Shown here: piece by piece, positions 9,751-19,080 of the stretch
How positions within the stretch are numbered: position 1 is the first letter of the stretch
Layout of the letters: every line of letters begins with the position of its first letter
From: Veillonella sp. T11011-6
GTDB lineage: Bacteria; Bacillota; Negativicutes; Veillonellales; Veillonellaceae
DNA: 64,000 nucleotides
Assembly: GCF_002959755.1 (NCBI RefSeq)
Contig: NZ_PPCW01000004.1
Location: forward strand, 558,001-622,000
Direction of reading: 5' to 3'
Translations under genes and position numbers: made by a program
Notes under the pieces: generated by a model
The model's input: the letters and a program-made list of their open reading frames with translations, nothing else
What the model was told of the DNA's origin: nothing
Databases searched by the model: none

Positions 9751-10602
9751 ATGAGAGAAATTGGATTTTCGGAGATTAAGAGTGTCGCTTTAGATATTTT
9801 AAAAGATGTGGCACATTTTTGTGATACACATGATATTCGATATGTATTAGCCTATGGAACAATGTTGGGAGCCGTTAGACATAAAGGTTTTATTCCATGG
9901 GATGATGATATTGATATCATGATGCCACGGGATGATTATAATCGCTTTATTAAGACATATAATGAGCATAACTCAAGATATCAAGTATATTCTATTGAAA
10001 ATGATGACACTTATACCTATACAATGGCTAAGGTATTCGATCAAGAAACGGTTATGATTGATAATACATTATGGCGTAATTTTGATAAAGCAGGTGTATT
10101 TATAGATATTTTCCCAATTGATGGGTTACCGGATGAAACACAGGTACAACAAAAAATATTTAGACATCAACAATTTTTAAACTTGTTATTCCATGGGTCT
10201 TCTATGAAGTTTACATTCAGTAATCGTTATGTAGACTCTAAAGGTAGCTTTGCAAAGTTAAAAGGTTATGTTCGTACATTCTTAAAATTTGGTGCTATTA
10301 GTTTAATGCATTTTTTACCAACTACAAGTTTAATCAAAAAGATTAATCAAGATGCCCAACAGTATCCATTTTCCAATTCGAAATACATAAGTGTTCTCGT
10401 CGATTGTGCAAGTGGTAATAAACGGGAAGTATACGAAAAAACTTTGTTTGATAATAGAAGTTTATATCCTTTTGAGGATACTGAGTTTTGGGGACTTACA
10501 GATAGCGATTTCTATTTAAGTCATTTGTACAATAATTATATGGAAGCACCACCTAAAGATCGACAGGTACCGCATCATAACTATAGAGTGTATTGGAAAT
10601 AA
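9751..10602 (+). CDS. LicD-family phosphotransferase (first copy)
   Basis: About 283 residues from ATG 9751 (TTG 9748 is also possible); GGAGG at 9736-9740 fits either and rules out the longer TTG start at 9727. The diagnostic LicD block is YGTMLGAVRHKGFIPWDDDI at about residues 38-57, followed by MMPRDDY; the two Asp clusters are the metal-binding site of this nucleotidyltransferase-fold family. LicD enzymes transfer phosphocholine or a similar phospho-group from a CDP-activated donor to a glycan. The following aminotransferase and cytidylyltransferase may make that donor. The paralogue at 13050-13865 shares the same signature block. Confidence 0.9.
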   Translation: MREIGFSEIKSVALDILKDVAHFCDTHDIRYVLAYGTMLGAVRHKGFIPWDDDIDIMMPRDDYNRFIKTYNEHNSRYQVYSIENDDTYTYTMAKVFDQETVMIDNTLWRNFDKAGVFIDIFPIDGLPDETQVQQKIFRHQQFLNLLFHGSSMKFTFSNRYVDSKGSFAKLKGYVRTFLKFGAISLMHFLPTTSLIKKINQDAQQYPFSNSKYISVLVDCASGNKREVYEKTLFDNRSLYPFEDTEFWGLTDSDFYLSHLYNNYMEAPPKDRQVPHHNYRVYWK

Positions 10603-10619
10603 TAAGAGGGGATTATATT

Positions 10620-11696
10620 ATGAAACTATTTACAGTAGGACCAACTCAAATGAGACAGGAAATTCTTGATGTAAGACATCAACAAGTTCCTTATTTTAGA
10701 ACAACAGAATTTTCTGAAGTTATGTTAGATTCAGATAGACTGCTTAAAAAATTTATGAATGCACCAGAAAGCTATAAATCCATCTACTTAACAGCTTCTG
10801 GTACGGGTGCATTAGAAGCTACTATTATGAATTGTATGAATGAAACAGACCATGTGTTAGTTATTAATGGTGGTACTTTTGGTCAACGTTTCGTCGATTT
10901 ATGTGAACTCCACGAGATACCTCATACTGTGATTAAATTAGACGAGGGTGAGGAGCTAACCGCAAAACACTTTGCTGCCGTAGAAGAACAATCATTTACA
11001 TTTGTTATTGCTAATATTGATGAAACTTCGACCGCACAGTTATATGATATTAATTTATTAAGCAACTTTGCTAAAAAGAAAGAAGCATACTTGGTAATTG
11101 ATGCGATTAGTTCGTTCTTAATTGATCATTATGATATGGCTGGTAATAATATTGATGTTACTATTTTGAGTTCCCAAAAAGGTCTTTGTATTGCACCAGG
11201 TATATCCCCTATTGTAATTAGTGATAGATTATATGAAGAACGTGTAAAAAATAATCATATTAAGAATCTTTACTTTGATTTCAACCAATATGTAAAAAAC
11301 TTTACAAGAGGTCAAACACCATTCACACCTGCTGTTGGGGTATGTTTAGAAATGAATAAAGCATTACATCTGATTGAAGAGGAAGGTTTTGAAAATTATT
11401 TAGCTCGTATTGATAGTGTGGCGAAAGATTTCAGAAATAGAATTAAAGAATTACCAGTATCTCTTCCTGCCTTCAGCATCAGTAATGCGGTTACGCCTAT
11501 CCGTTTTGAACAACCAATTGCTAAAGATGTATTTACAATTTTGAAGGACAAATATGATATTTTTGTAAATCCTACGGGTGGGGTTAATGAAGAATACGTT
11601 CTACGCGTTGCTCATATTGGTGATACAACCATTGAGGATAATAAAATGCTCGTAGAAACAATGAAATCAGTCATTAAAGAGATTACAGGTAAATAA
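10620..11696 (+). CDS. Class V PLP-dependent aminotransferase (AEP/serinol-type)
   Basis: 358 residues from ATG 10620, preceded by AGAGGGG; an upstream ATG overlapping the LicD stop is less likely. The fold is that of class V aminotransferases: KLFTVGPTQM at the N terminus, TASGTGALEA (phosphate-binding), VIDAISS, and the PLP lysine K187 in SSQKGLCIAPG. The C-terminal block has NPTGGVNEEYVLRVAHIG. Relatives include 2-aminoethylphosphonate-pyruvate and alanine-glyoxylate aminotransferases and enzymes that aminate small phosphorylated C2/C3 carbonyls for capsule decoration. The gene is 1 bp from the cytidylyltransferase fusion, so the two probably act in one pathway. The true substrate is not known; no PEP mutase for a phosphonate route is in the window. 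Confidence 0.88.
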   Translation: MKLFTVGPTQMRQEILDVRHQQVPYFRTTEFSEVMLDSDRLLKKFMNAPESYKSIYLTASGTGALEATIMNCMNETDHVLVINGGTFGQRFVDLCELHEIPHTVIKLDEGEELTAKHFAAVEEQSFTFVIANIDETSTAQLYDINLLSNFAKKKEAYLVIDAISSFLIDHYDMAGNNIDVTILSSQKGLCIAPGISPIVISDRLYEERVKNNHIKNLYFDFNQYVKNFTRGQTPFTPAVGVCLEMNKALHLIEEEGFENYLARIDSVAKDFRNRIKELPVSLPAFSISNAVTPIRFEQPIAKDVFTILKDKYDIFVNPTGGVNEEYVLRVAHIGDTTIEDNKMLVETMKSVIKEITGK

Positions 11697-11697
11697 T

Positions 11698-13032
11698 ATG
11701 GTAAAAGTGATAACATATGGAACATACGATTTGTTTCATGAGGGACATTACAATCTATTAAAGAATGCAAAGGCATTAGGTGATTACCTAATTGTTGGGG
11801 TTACGTCTGACTATTTTGATAAATCTAGAGGTAAATTTAATGTTCGTGATTCTTTAATGACGCGCATTGATAATGTGCGTGCTACAGGTTTCGCAGATGA
11901 AATTGTAGTAGAAGAATATTTTGGCCAAAAAATAGATGATATCAAACGATTTAATGTAGATATATTTACCGTTGGATCTGATTGGGAAGGCTATTTTGAC
12001 TATTTAAATGAGTATTGCAAGGTAGTTTACTTACCAAGAACACAAGGTATTTCAAGTACGCAGATTAGAAATTCTGAGAATATTAGACTTGGTATCATTG
12101 GTAATGAAGTTATATTAGATAGATTTTTGGATGAGTCTAAATTTGTTAGTGGCATTGATATTATTGGTGGGTACACAGAGGCAGAGTCGGTTGATACTAT
12201 CTATAAATCACATCAATTTAATAATTTAGAACAATTTGGTTCATCTGAAGAATTGCTGGATAAAGTAGATGCAGTATATATTAATATGCCTTTATCCAAA
12301 CGTGGTGCTTATATCGAAAAAGCACTACAAGCCAAAAAACATGTATTAACAGAATTCCCATTTAGTAGTGACCTTGATGAAACATTACGCTTAATGGACT
12401 TGGCGAAATCTTCCAACTTAGTATTGATGGAAGGCTTGAAAACAGCTTATAGTCCTGCATTTAATAAGTTAATTGCCATGGCTCGTAGTGGAAAAATTGG
12501 TAAAATCTTTAATGTAGAAGCTAATTTTACACAAGTTTTGGGGGAAGATTTGGCTAATCAAATTAGAATAGCTGGTGGTAGTATTTTATCCTTAGCATCC
12601 TATCCATTATTAGCTATCTTTAAACTCCTAGGATTTGATTATAATCGCGTTGATTTTATAAGTCATAAGGTTGACGATGTCGATATTTTATCAAAGATTA
12701 ATTTTCTTTATGATGATGCTATGGCCTCCGCTACTGTGGCAATCAATGCTAAGGCAGAGGGAGATTTAGTTATATCTGGTTCTAAAGGATATATTTATGT
12801 ACCAGCGCCTTGGTGGAAAACAGAATTCTTTGAATTGCGTTTTGAAGATGTGAACTTAAACCAAAAATACTTCTATAAGTTTGAAGGTGAAGGCTTACGA
12901 TATGAAATCGTTGAGTTCTTAAAATGTATTAGAGAGGACTCTGAAAGCTTCTTGATGAGTCATCAAGATATGATTGAAGAGGTACGCGTCCTCAATAAAT
13001 TTGTATCTAATACAAATGTTACCGTTATTTAG
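11698..13032 (+). CDS. Bifunctional cytidylyltransferase (TagD-like) - Gfo/Idh/MocA oxidoreductase fusion
   Basis: 444 residues in two domains. Residues 1-128 form a TagD/GCT-type cytidylyltransferase with GTYDLFHEGH (8-17, HxGH class) and GISSTQIR (117-124). Residues about 130-444 form a Gfo/Idh/MocA-type NAD(P)-dependent oxidoreductase: the nucleotide-binding part starts at RLGIIGNE, with INMPLSKRG, KHVLTEFPFSS, LMEGLKTAY and a substrate domain. A fused activating transferase and dehydrogenase resembles in principle the CDP-ribitol synthases of capsule loci, but from different families. It would make a CDP-activated small alcohol for the LicD proteins on both sides. The glycine-rich loop is reduced (GIIGNEV), so redox activity is not certain. 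Confidence 0.88.
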   Translation: MVKVITYGTYDLFHEGHYNLLKNAKALGDYLIVGVTSDYFDKSRGKFNVRDSLMTRIDNVRATGFADEIVVEEYFGQKIDDIKRFNVDIFTVGSDWEGYFDYLNEYCKVVYLPRTQGISSTQIRNSENIRLGIIGNEVILDRFLDESKFVSGIDIIGGYTEAESVDTIYKSHQFNNLEQFGSSEELLDKVDAVYINMPLSKRGAYIEKALQAKKHVLTEFPFSSDLDETLRLMDLAKSSNLVLMEGLKTAYSPAFNKLIAMARSGKIGKIFNVEANFTQVLGEDLANQIRIAGGSILSLASYPLLAIFKLLGFDYNRVDFISHKVDDVDILSKINFLYDDAMASATVAINAKAEGDLVISGSKGYIYVPAPWWKTEFFELRFEDVNLNQKYFYKFEGEGLRYEIVEFLKCIREDSESFLMSHQDMIEEVRVLNKFVSNTNVTVI

Positions 13033-13049
13033 TATGGGATTGAGTGAGT

Positions 13050-13865
13050 ATGCAACAATTATCTTTACGAGAGGTTCAGCTAGAAGAGTTGAATCTTCTC
13101 AAGGATTTTGACAAATTTTGCAAAAAATATAATTTAAAATATAGTTTATGTTATGGCACATTAATAGGTGCAGCTCGACATAAAGGGTTTATACCTTGGG
13201 ATGATGATATTGATGTTTGCATGCCAAGACCTGATTACGAACGATTATTAACGTTAAAAGAGCATTATGATCATGATGGATTAGAGTTAATCGCAAATCC
13301 TATCAATCATAGCTTAGATGCAACCTATGCAGCTATCATCAATAAAAATATTCCTTGTGAAAATACATATTCTAATACATTACGTAGCAAGTATTTATGG
13401 ATAGATATTTTTCCTGTTGATGGATTTAGTGAAGATATGTCCATTATGAAAGAGATTTATGATAAATCGATTTTTTATCAAAAAATACTTACATTAGCTA
13501 GCGCTAAACTGTTTAAGGGGAAATCTCTTATTCATGCTTTAGGTAAATTAGTTATTGTTCCATTGTGTCGTTTATTTGGTAAACAACGTTGTATCGATAT
13601 TATGGATCGTTTGGCTAAATCTTATGACTATACTAAATCAGAGTATGTTGGTGTAATTGCCTGGGGTGAAGGTGTAAAGGAACGATTGCCTAAACAAGAT
13701 TTTGAGAAGATGACTACTATTGAGTTTGAAGACCAATCATTCTCTGTTATGTCTTGTTGGAGAGAATATCTAGATAATATGTATGATGACTATATGCAGA
13801 TGCCTCCTGAGGATCAACGCTGTGGACATAATATTGTTGCATATAAGATAGAGCGAAAGGATTAA
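13050..13865 (+). CDS. LicD-family phosphotransferase (second copy)
   Basis: About 271 residues from ATG 13050; a GTG two codons earlier is also possible. The block YGTLIGAARHKGFIPWDDDI (about residues 33-52) and MPRPDY match the first LicD protein; the middle and C-terminal parts differ more, so the two may use different acceptors. The last segment, ending in QMPPEDQRCGHN, matches the APPKDRQVPHHN end of the first copy. It starts 17 bp after the fusion gene. Role: transfer of a CDP-activated phospho-group onto the glycan. Confidence 0.9.
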   Translation: MQQLSLREVQLEELNLLKDFDKFCKKYNLKYSLCYGTLIGAARHKGFIPWDDDIDVCMPRPDYERLLTLKEHYDHDGLELIANPINHSLDATYAAIINKNIPCENTYSNTLRSKYLWIDIFPVDGFSEDMSIMKEIYDKSIFYQKILTLASAKLFKGKSLIHALGKLVIVPLCRLFGKQRCIDIMDRLAKSYDYTKSEYVGVIAWGEGVKERLPKQDFEKMTTIEFEDQSFSVMSCWREYLDNMYDDYMQMPPEDQRCGHNIVAYKIERKD

Positions 13866-13869
13866 GTAT

Positions 13870-14823
13870 ATGGAGCCGTTACTTTCTATTATTGTTCCCA
13901 TTTATAATGTTGAACAGTATGTTGATAAATGTATTCAATCAATACTTAATCAAACCTATCAAAATTTAGAAATTATTTTAGTCGATGATGGGGCAACTGA
14001 TCGCAGCGGTTCTATTGCCGATTCTTATGCGGCGAAGGATAAACGCATAAAGGTCTTTCACAAAGAAAATGGAGGGCTTTCCGATGCCCGTAATTATGGT
14101 TTAGATCATGTTACAGGAGACTATATTTTATTCGTTGATAGTGATGATTTTATAGAAAATACAATGTGTGAAAGATTGCTTACTGTAGCGAATAGTAGCA
14201 ATGCTGATATGGTTTCTTGTAATTATTATATCTATAGAGGTGATGATGATATTAGTATACATACTATGTCTGTTCAAGATGATACAAGAACTTTCACAGG
14301 CATGGATATGTTACGATATTATCTATTAAAAACGGAACCATTCGATCTCAATGTAGTATGGAATAAACTCTTTAAATCTGAGTTATTCAATGGGACAGTA
14401 TTAGTTCGTTTTCCAAAGGGGAGAGTTCAAGAGGATAATTTTACTATTTTCAGGCTATTTTTGAATGCTAATACTATAGTAACAGTAAATGAACCTCTTT
14501 ATTATTATGTACAACGCGCTGGTAGTATAATGGCTAATTTTAGTAGACGTTTTATGACAGATACCGTAGAGTCCCATATATATATGAATGATTATCTTAT
14601 GGAGCACTGTAGTAGTGTAAAGAACGAACTGCAATTGTATCTTTTAAATTCCTATGTGGAATTATCTCGTAGAGTTCATGTTAATAAATGTAAGACAGAG
14701 TACAATGATTTACTCACTCAATATAAGCACTATGTCTTAGATCATACAGTTGATACTAGCCATAACCCATTATGGAAGTGCAAACAAGATATAAAGAGGG
14801 TATTGGTTAAATTGTATTATTGA
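13870..14823 (+). CDS. GT2-family glycosyltransferase
   Basis: 317 residues of the GT-A fold. The N terminus has LSIIVPIYNVEQYVDKCIQS, then ILVDDGATDRSG, KENGGLSDARNYG and the metal-binding FVDSDD (DXD type) at about residues 93-98. The C-terminal part contains NVVWNKLFK and RVQEDNF, as in EpsJ/WaaV-like capsule transferases. It starts 4 bp after the second LicD stop and is the last gene before a strong terminator, so it closes the operon beginning at 5370. Donor and acceptor sugars are unknown. Confidence 0.92.
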   Translation: MEPLLSIIVPIYNVEQYVDKCIQSILNQTYQNLEIILVDDGATDRSGSIADSYAAKDKRIKVFHKENGGLSDARNYGLDHVTGDYILFVDSDDFIENTMCERLLTVANSSNADMVSCNYYIYRGDDDISIHTMSVQDDTRTFTGMDMLRYYLLKTEPFDLNVVWNKLFKSELFNGTVLVRFPKGRVQEDNFTIFRLFLNANTIVTVNEPLYYYVQRAGSIMANFSRRFMTDTVESHIYMNDYLMEHCSSVKNELQLYLLNSYVELSRRVHVNKCKTEYNDLLTQYKHYVLDHTVDTSHNPLWKCKQDIKRVLVKLYY

Positions 14824-14867
14824 ATATGAATCATAACCATATTTATACGGTTGTATGTAACATATGA

Positions 14868-14922
14868 TTAAAACCCATAGAGATTATCTTTATGTTTTAT
14901 TGATAATACTATGGGATTTTCT
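14868..14922 (+). terminator. Rho-independent terminator after the GT2 gene
   Basis: A long stem (arms about 14870-14887 and 14901-14920, one or two bulges, core CCCATAG/CTATGGG) ends in ATTTTCT. It separates the operon from the flippase gene. Confidence 0.7.
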
Positions 14923-14982
14923 CTAATTATGAAAGCATGGTTAGTAAGGTTTGATAGATATTAATGATAGAGGAAAAGTAAT

Positions 14983-16227
14983 GTGAGGAAGAGTTACTCC
15001 GTATTAATAGAGAATATATTTTCTCTACTAACCCTACGCGCCTTAGAGTATGTACTCGCTTTTATTTTGGTACCATATTTAATTCGCGTATTAGGACCTT
15101 TGCATTTTGGAATGATTGCATTTATGCAAGGTATTATGGAATATTTCCGAATCTTTGTTGATTTTGGGTACTCCTTAACGGCTCCAAAGGCAATAGCACA
15201 GGCTGAAGAACAGAAGATAGGATCTCTATTTGCCAAATATTTTTATGGAAAAGTATGTATATTAATATTTGTTACGGCCGTATTTTTTGCTATTTATAAT
15301 TTGCAACGCATATTCCTAGGGAACACGATCGATATATTATTGTTTCAAGTTATGTACTGTGGAATTATAGGCAATGTTTTATTTCCTGTATGGTTTTTCC
15401 AGGGCATACAGAAGATGCGGTATATTACCATATTAAATATGAGTGGTCGTATCTGTACGATGCTTGGTATATTTTTACTTGTAAAATCTCCAGAGGATTA
15501 TATACTTGCTGCATTCTTACAGGCTTGTACTCCATTAATTGCAGGTATTTTTTCAATAGTCTGGTTAAGAAAACACTATACTGGATTATTCAAATTACCA
15601 CCTATGGGTGAAATTATTAATTCTTATAAAGAAGGATGGTCTATATTCGTATCCTCGTTGGCAGTTAATTTATATACTGCAACTAATGTAGTGGTATTGG
15701 GGATGCTTACGAATAATGTTATCGTTGGTTACTATAGTGCTGCTGATAAATTAATTACCTGTGTTCGTAGAGGGATATATGCTGTAAGTGATGCAATATA
15801 TCCGTTTATAAGTAAGATGATAAAGAATGATATTTCTAAGGGATTACAATTTATAAAGAAACAAATATTCCTGTATTTGGTTGTAGGCCTTGTTGGCTGT
15901 ACGTCTCTATTTTTCTTCTCAGATACTATAGTCAAGCTATTGTTCGGAGCGGATTATAATTTAACTGTTGACGTATTACGAATTTTGTCATTTGTTCCTT
16001 TAGCTGTTGCTATTAGTACTGTATTTGGTGAAGAAACGATGTTACCACTCAATATGAATAGTGCATATAGCCGAACTCTAGTATTGGCAGCATTCTTCAG
16101 CTTGTTATCTATATTCCCATTGTGTTATTTGTGGGGAGCTAAAGGCGTAGCAATGACAATGTTATTAACAGAATTTTTAATTATGATTATTATGGGAGGC
16201 TTATTAAGGAAACAACTCTTCCAATAG
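14983..16227 (+). CDS. Wzx-type O-unit flippase (MATE/RfbX superfamily)
   Basis: 414 residues with about twelve hydrophobic segments, the usual architecture of polysaccharide flippases. Near the N terminus is RALEYVLAFILVPYLIRVLG, a typical Wzx start, and VDFGYSLTAPKAIA follows. It moves undecaprenyl-linked repeat units across the inner membrane. The start is GTG 14983, with AGAGGAAAAG upstream; an ATG two bases earlier would meet a stop at once. It follows a terminator, so it needs its own promoter in 14923-14982, which I could not identify clearly. Confidence 0.88.
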   Translation: MRKSYSVLIENIFSLLTLRALEYVLAFILVPYLIRVLGPLHFGMIAFMQGIMEYFRIFVDFGYSLTAPKAIAQAEEQKIGSLFAKYFYGKVCILIFVTAVFFAIYNLQRIFLGNTIDILLFQVMYCGIIGNVLFPVWFFQGIQKMRYITILNMSGRICTMLGIFLLVKSPEDYILAAFLQACTPLIAGIFSIVWLRKHYTGLFKLPPMGEIINSYKEGWSIFVSSLAVNLYTATNVVVLGMLTNNVIVGYYSAADKLITCVRRGIYAVSDAIYPFISKMIKNDISKGLQFIKKQIFLYLVVGLVGCTSLFFFSDTIVKLLFGADYNLTVDVLRILSFVPLAVAISTVFGEETMLPLNMNSAYSRTLVLAAFFSLLSIFPLCYLWGAKGVAMTMLLTEFLIMIIMGGLLRKQLFQ

Positions 16228-16266
16228 GTTTAAATAGTTTGAGAGATTTGAGAGGTTTGTTTTAAT

Positions 16267-17826
16267 ATGATTAGTACAGCATATTATAAAATTCAAGAGT
16301 TATTGCTTTGTGCAATGATAATTTCATTACCACTGATGCGGATACCAGATCGGTATACCTTGTTTTCCATGGGAAATAATCTGTCGATGGTATTTTTGTT
16401 CTTTTCCATTTTACTATTTATTGTATATAGCATATGGAACAAGAAGACAGAGTTTCCCTTTAAACCGTATTTTACAATATCTGTTGCTTGGATTGTTTTT
16501 TGTACTATTTTAGGGGTATTTTCTTTTCCTTTTTATGATACTGTTATTTACACGTATTTAATCAATACATCTGTTGTGCAAAAGCTATATGCTTTATTTC
16601 CTTCGTTTGTAGGTAATGAATTTATTCTACAAGTAAAGTTAATGGTATCACTAGTTTGGTATCTGTTTAGAAACTTTATATTCCCCTTAATTGGTCTATT
16701 CTTAATCATCTTTAATCTATATAAAGATGATTGTAAAAAAGGTCTTGATACCATTGTTAATGCTGCAAGGATATTAACAATACTATGTATAGCCTACTCC
16801 GTTATAGAGGTTTCTTGGCTATGGAGTGGTTCGGATTACTTGGCTAGTATATTAGTAACTATTAATAATAGCTTATATGACCCTGTTGTACAAAGTGGGT
16901 GGTGGCCTCCAGAATTATGGCCAGGGCAACTTAGAAGCCTTGCGTTAGAACCATCCTATTTTAGTATGATTGCTGTATTTTTAGCACCATTATTAGGTAT
17001 TCATTATGTAAATTCTAAGAATAAACTTGATATTATATTAGCATTTCTCTTAGTTGTCATGATTTTCTTAACTAAGGCTCGAACAGGTGTTGTTGTTTAT
17101 CTATTCGAACTAGTTGCGTTTATTGTATTAAGTCTAATATTTAGATATAAATCTTGGTGGAAACTATGTCTATTTACAATTGGACTTAGTGTTCTAAGTT
17201 ATTCTTTTGCTATTGTTGGTGATTCCGTAGTAAGCCCTATAATTAAGGCTAGTATTTCTCAAACGAATACTACCAAGGAAGCACCTAAGGCTATATCCGT
17301 AGAAAAGGCTCTAGATAAGTATATTGATAGTAATGTTAAGTCAGTCAGCAATACTAGTTCTAGATCTAATTCAGCTAGATTTGGTAATACAGTAGCTATG
17401 TTTAACGTTGGTCTAGATCATCTAGCATTTGGTGTTGGTAGAGGATTGCACTCAAGCTATATGGTTGATAAATTCCCTGATTTTGCTAAAGATAGTGGAG
17501 AAGTTAAACGTTGGACAGAAGACGTATTACAAAAGGGCTTTCTAGCATTTGAATATCCAGTGCTTAATGAATTTGCAGCCATATTGGCATGGTTTGGGTT
17601 AATAGGAGAAATCTTATTTATTACTCCAATTTTATATATTTTATATAGAACATATAAGATTAAGAAGTATATTAATAACCCTACATTAGTCTACTTATTA
17701 GTGGCATTTTTGGGGCAAATTGCATGCTTTATGAGTAATGAATTTTTATTGGCATATCCGATTCTTGTAGGAATTTTGATTTGTTATATTAAATTTTATG
17801 AGCATAATGATATAACCAGAGAATAG
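16267..17826 (+). CDS. Wzy-like O-antigen polymerase candidate, polytopic membrane protein
   Basis: 519 residues with at least ten hydrophobic segments and a large hydrophilic loop at about residues 330-430 (with SVEKALDKYIDSNVKS and GVGRGLHSSYM). A second conserved-looking loop has WWPPELWPGQLRSLALEPSY. The layout (loop-rich polytopic protein beside Wzx) is that of Wzy polymerases and EpsG/Wzy relatives. The HSHNN ligase motif of the 3905 gene is absent. It lies 39 bp after the flippase and is probably co-transcribed. Assignment rests on topology and context. Confidence 0.7.
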   Translation: MISTAYYKIQELLLCAMIISLPLMRIPDRYTLFSMGNNLSMVFLFFSILLFIVYSIWNKKTEFPFKPYFTISVAWIVFCTILGVFSFPFYDTVIYTYLINTSVVQKLYALFPSFVGNEFILQVKLMVSLVWYLFRNFIFPLIGLFLIIFNLYKDDCKKGLDTIVNAARILTILCIAYSVIEVSWLWSGSDYLASILVTINNSLYDPVVQSGWWPPELWPGQLRSLALEPSYFSMIAVFLAPLLGIHYVNSKNKLDIILAFLLVVMIFLTKARTGVVVYLFELVAFIVLSLIFRYKSWWKLCLFTIGLSVLSYSFAIVGDSVVSPIIKASISQTNTTKEAPKAISVEKALDKYIDSNVKSVSNTSSRSNSARFGNTVAMFNVGLDHLAFGVGRGLHSSYMVDKFPDFAKDSGEVKRWTEDVLQKGFLAFEYPVLNEFAAILAWFGLIGEILFITPILYILYRTYKIKKYINNPTLVYLLVAFLGQIACFMSNEFLLAYPILVGILICYIKFYEHNDITRE

Positions 17827-18029
17827 GGGGTTATTCTAAATAAAGTATAATGTGTATATTGTAACTAATATTTAAAATATATCGAATATATTTGATATAT
17901 AGTTTATGGCTTTTCTATCTCATAATTAGTTATAATTTGTATAGCAAAATATTATAGAATGAATATATTGGGAGTATTCATTTCTAGGGGACTACATTAG
18001 TTAATATATTGGTTTGGGAGATTTTAATT

Positions 18030-18440
18030 ATGAAAAAATATGTACTTTCAGTTGATAAGAATAGGCCTATAGAGCTTGAAATTACAAATATTTTAGATGA
18101 TAATAAAGCTATAGTGCGCGGTCGTCTTAATACATATCATTTGGATTATGATGTAGAGACAACTTCTGTTTTATTGAATTTTACGTTGGAAGACGATCGA
18201 GAAACTGTATATAGTATTAGATTAAAGGAAGATGATTCTTTATTAAAATGTTTAGATTGTACTCCTCAGGAGATATTCTTTAACATTGTTAATTTTCTTG
18301 GTGAAGTAATACATAAGGCTAAATCCATCGGATATACATTAGTTATGAAGTTAGACCATCAAAGTTCAAGGTTACTTGTGAAGGATTTAACAAAAATTGG
18401 TGATGAATATCGTACATTTAATGGAGAACTAGTATATTAA
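18030..18440 (+). CDS. Hypothetical soluble protein
   Basis: 136 residues from ATG 18030, with GGGAG 9 bp upstream; an earlier TTG lacks such a site. No signal peptide or membrane helix. The sequence is rich in charged residues and looks like a mixed alpha/beta domain (VLSVDKNRPIELEITNI at the start, then a helix around FFNIVNFLGEVIHKA). I do not recognise the family. It stands alone between the glycan cluster and a perfect terminator, 200 bp after the polymerase gene. Confidence 0.7.
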   Translation: MKKYVLSVDKNRPIELEITNILDDNKAIVRGRLNTYHLDYDVETTSVLLNFTLEDDRETVYSIRLKEDDSLLKCLDCTPQEIFFNIVNFLGEVIHKAKSIGYTLVMKLDHQSSRLLVKDLTKIGDEYRTFNGELVY

Positions 18441-18470
18441 GATAATTCTTAATAACTATATAGTGGAATT

Positions 18471-18507
18471 AAAAGAAGGTATCAACGGCAGTTGATACCT
18501 TCTTTTA
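18471..18507 (+). terminator. Perfect bidirectional terminator
   Basis: A 16-bp perfect stem (18471-18486 and 18491-18506) with a 4-nt loop; one arm starts with AAAA and the other ends with TTTT, so it can act on both strands. It closes the hypothetical gene at 18030. Confidence 0.85.
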
Positions 18508-18702
18508 TGTAGAAATCAAATTGATGGGATACTAAATTTAGATCAACCTATAATATCTTTATTAGATATACGAAGATAAGAAATAGGGATTGAATGTTCT
18601 CTTATATAACAAATCTGTTATGAAACGTATTGTATTGTATATTGAGCAGCCGATAGTAGTTGGCTCAGAAGTTGCTATTTTAATGCGAATTTCACCGTTT
18701 TT

Positions 18703-18711
18703 TGGTATAAT
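18703..18711 (+). promoter_or_regulatory. Extended -10 promoter for the small secreted protein
   Basis: TGGTATAAT is an extended -10 element with a perfect TATAAT (18706-18711); no strong -35 at 17 bp. The start would be near 18718, about 30 bp before the ATG. Confidence 0.65.
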
Positions 18712-18748
18712 AAACAAGTATTCCAACGATAAAACGGAGGTAATTCTA

Positions 18749-19075
18749 ATGCGTAAATTCTTATATATGTTAGCAGCTCTACTCGTGTTGATCGGTATTA
18801 ATACACATGATGTAGAAGCTCGTACAGATGTGTATGCTACAACCTATAATGGTAATAGCTGGTATGTAGACCAAGACTCTGTGAAGAGAGTAGGGGATGT
18901 ACTCAACTTTACGGTGTATACTACATCTGGACTTAGCTATAAGGTAACATCTAGCGATAGTAACTATTACAATGCAGATGTATTCTACTATAACAACAAA
19001 CTCGTTTCAGACAATGGCCAATCTGTATGGAAATCTCCAGGTATGATGGCCGCTATGCGTGTGGCACGTAGATAA
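18749..19075 (+). CDS. Small exported protein of unknown function
   Basis: 108 residues from ATG 18749, with CGGAGG 8 bp upstream and an extended -10 promoter about 40 bp upstream; longer upstream reading frames lack this support. Residues 1-25 are a clear signal peptide (MRKFLYMLAALLVLIGI, cleavage probably after VEA). The mature part is about 83 residues with WYVDQDSVKRVGDVLNFTVY, a pattern resembling small surface-adhesin E type beta domains; this similarity is weak. It probably acts in the periplasm or at the outer membrane. It forms a single-gene unit closed by a terminator 5 bp after the stop. Confidence 0.75.
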   Translation: MRKFLYMLAALLVLIGINTHDVEARTDVYATTYNGNSWYVDQDSVKRVGDVLNFTVYTTSGLSYKVTSSDSNYYNADVFYYNNKLVSDNGQSVWKSPGMMAAMRVARR

Positions 19076-19080
19076 AGAAT

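Noticed and set aside
10620-13032. Aminotransferase and cytidylyltransferase as a 2-aminoethylphosphonate pathway
   Set aside because: No PEP mutase or phosphonopyruvate decarboxylase is present in the window and the cytidylyltransferase is of the TagD type, not the PntC type; the idea stays open but is not supported here.
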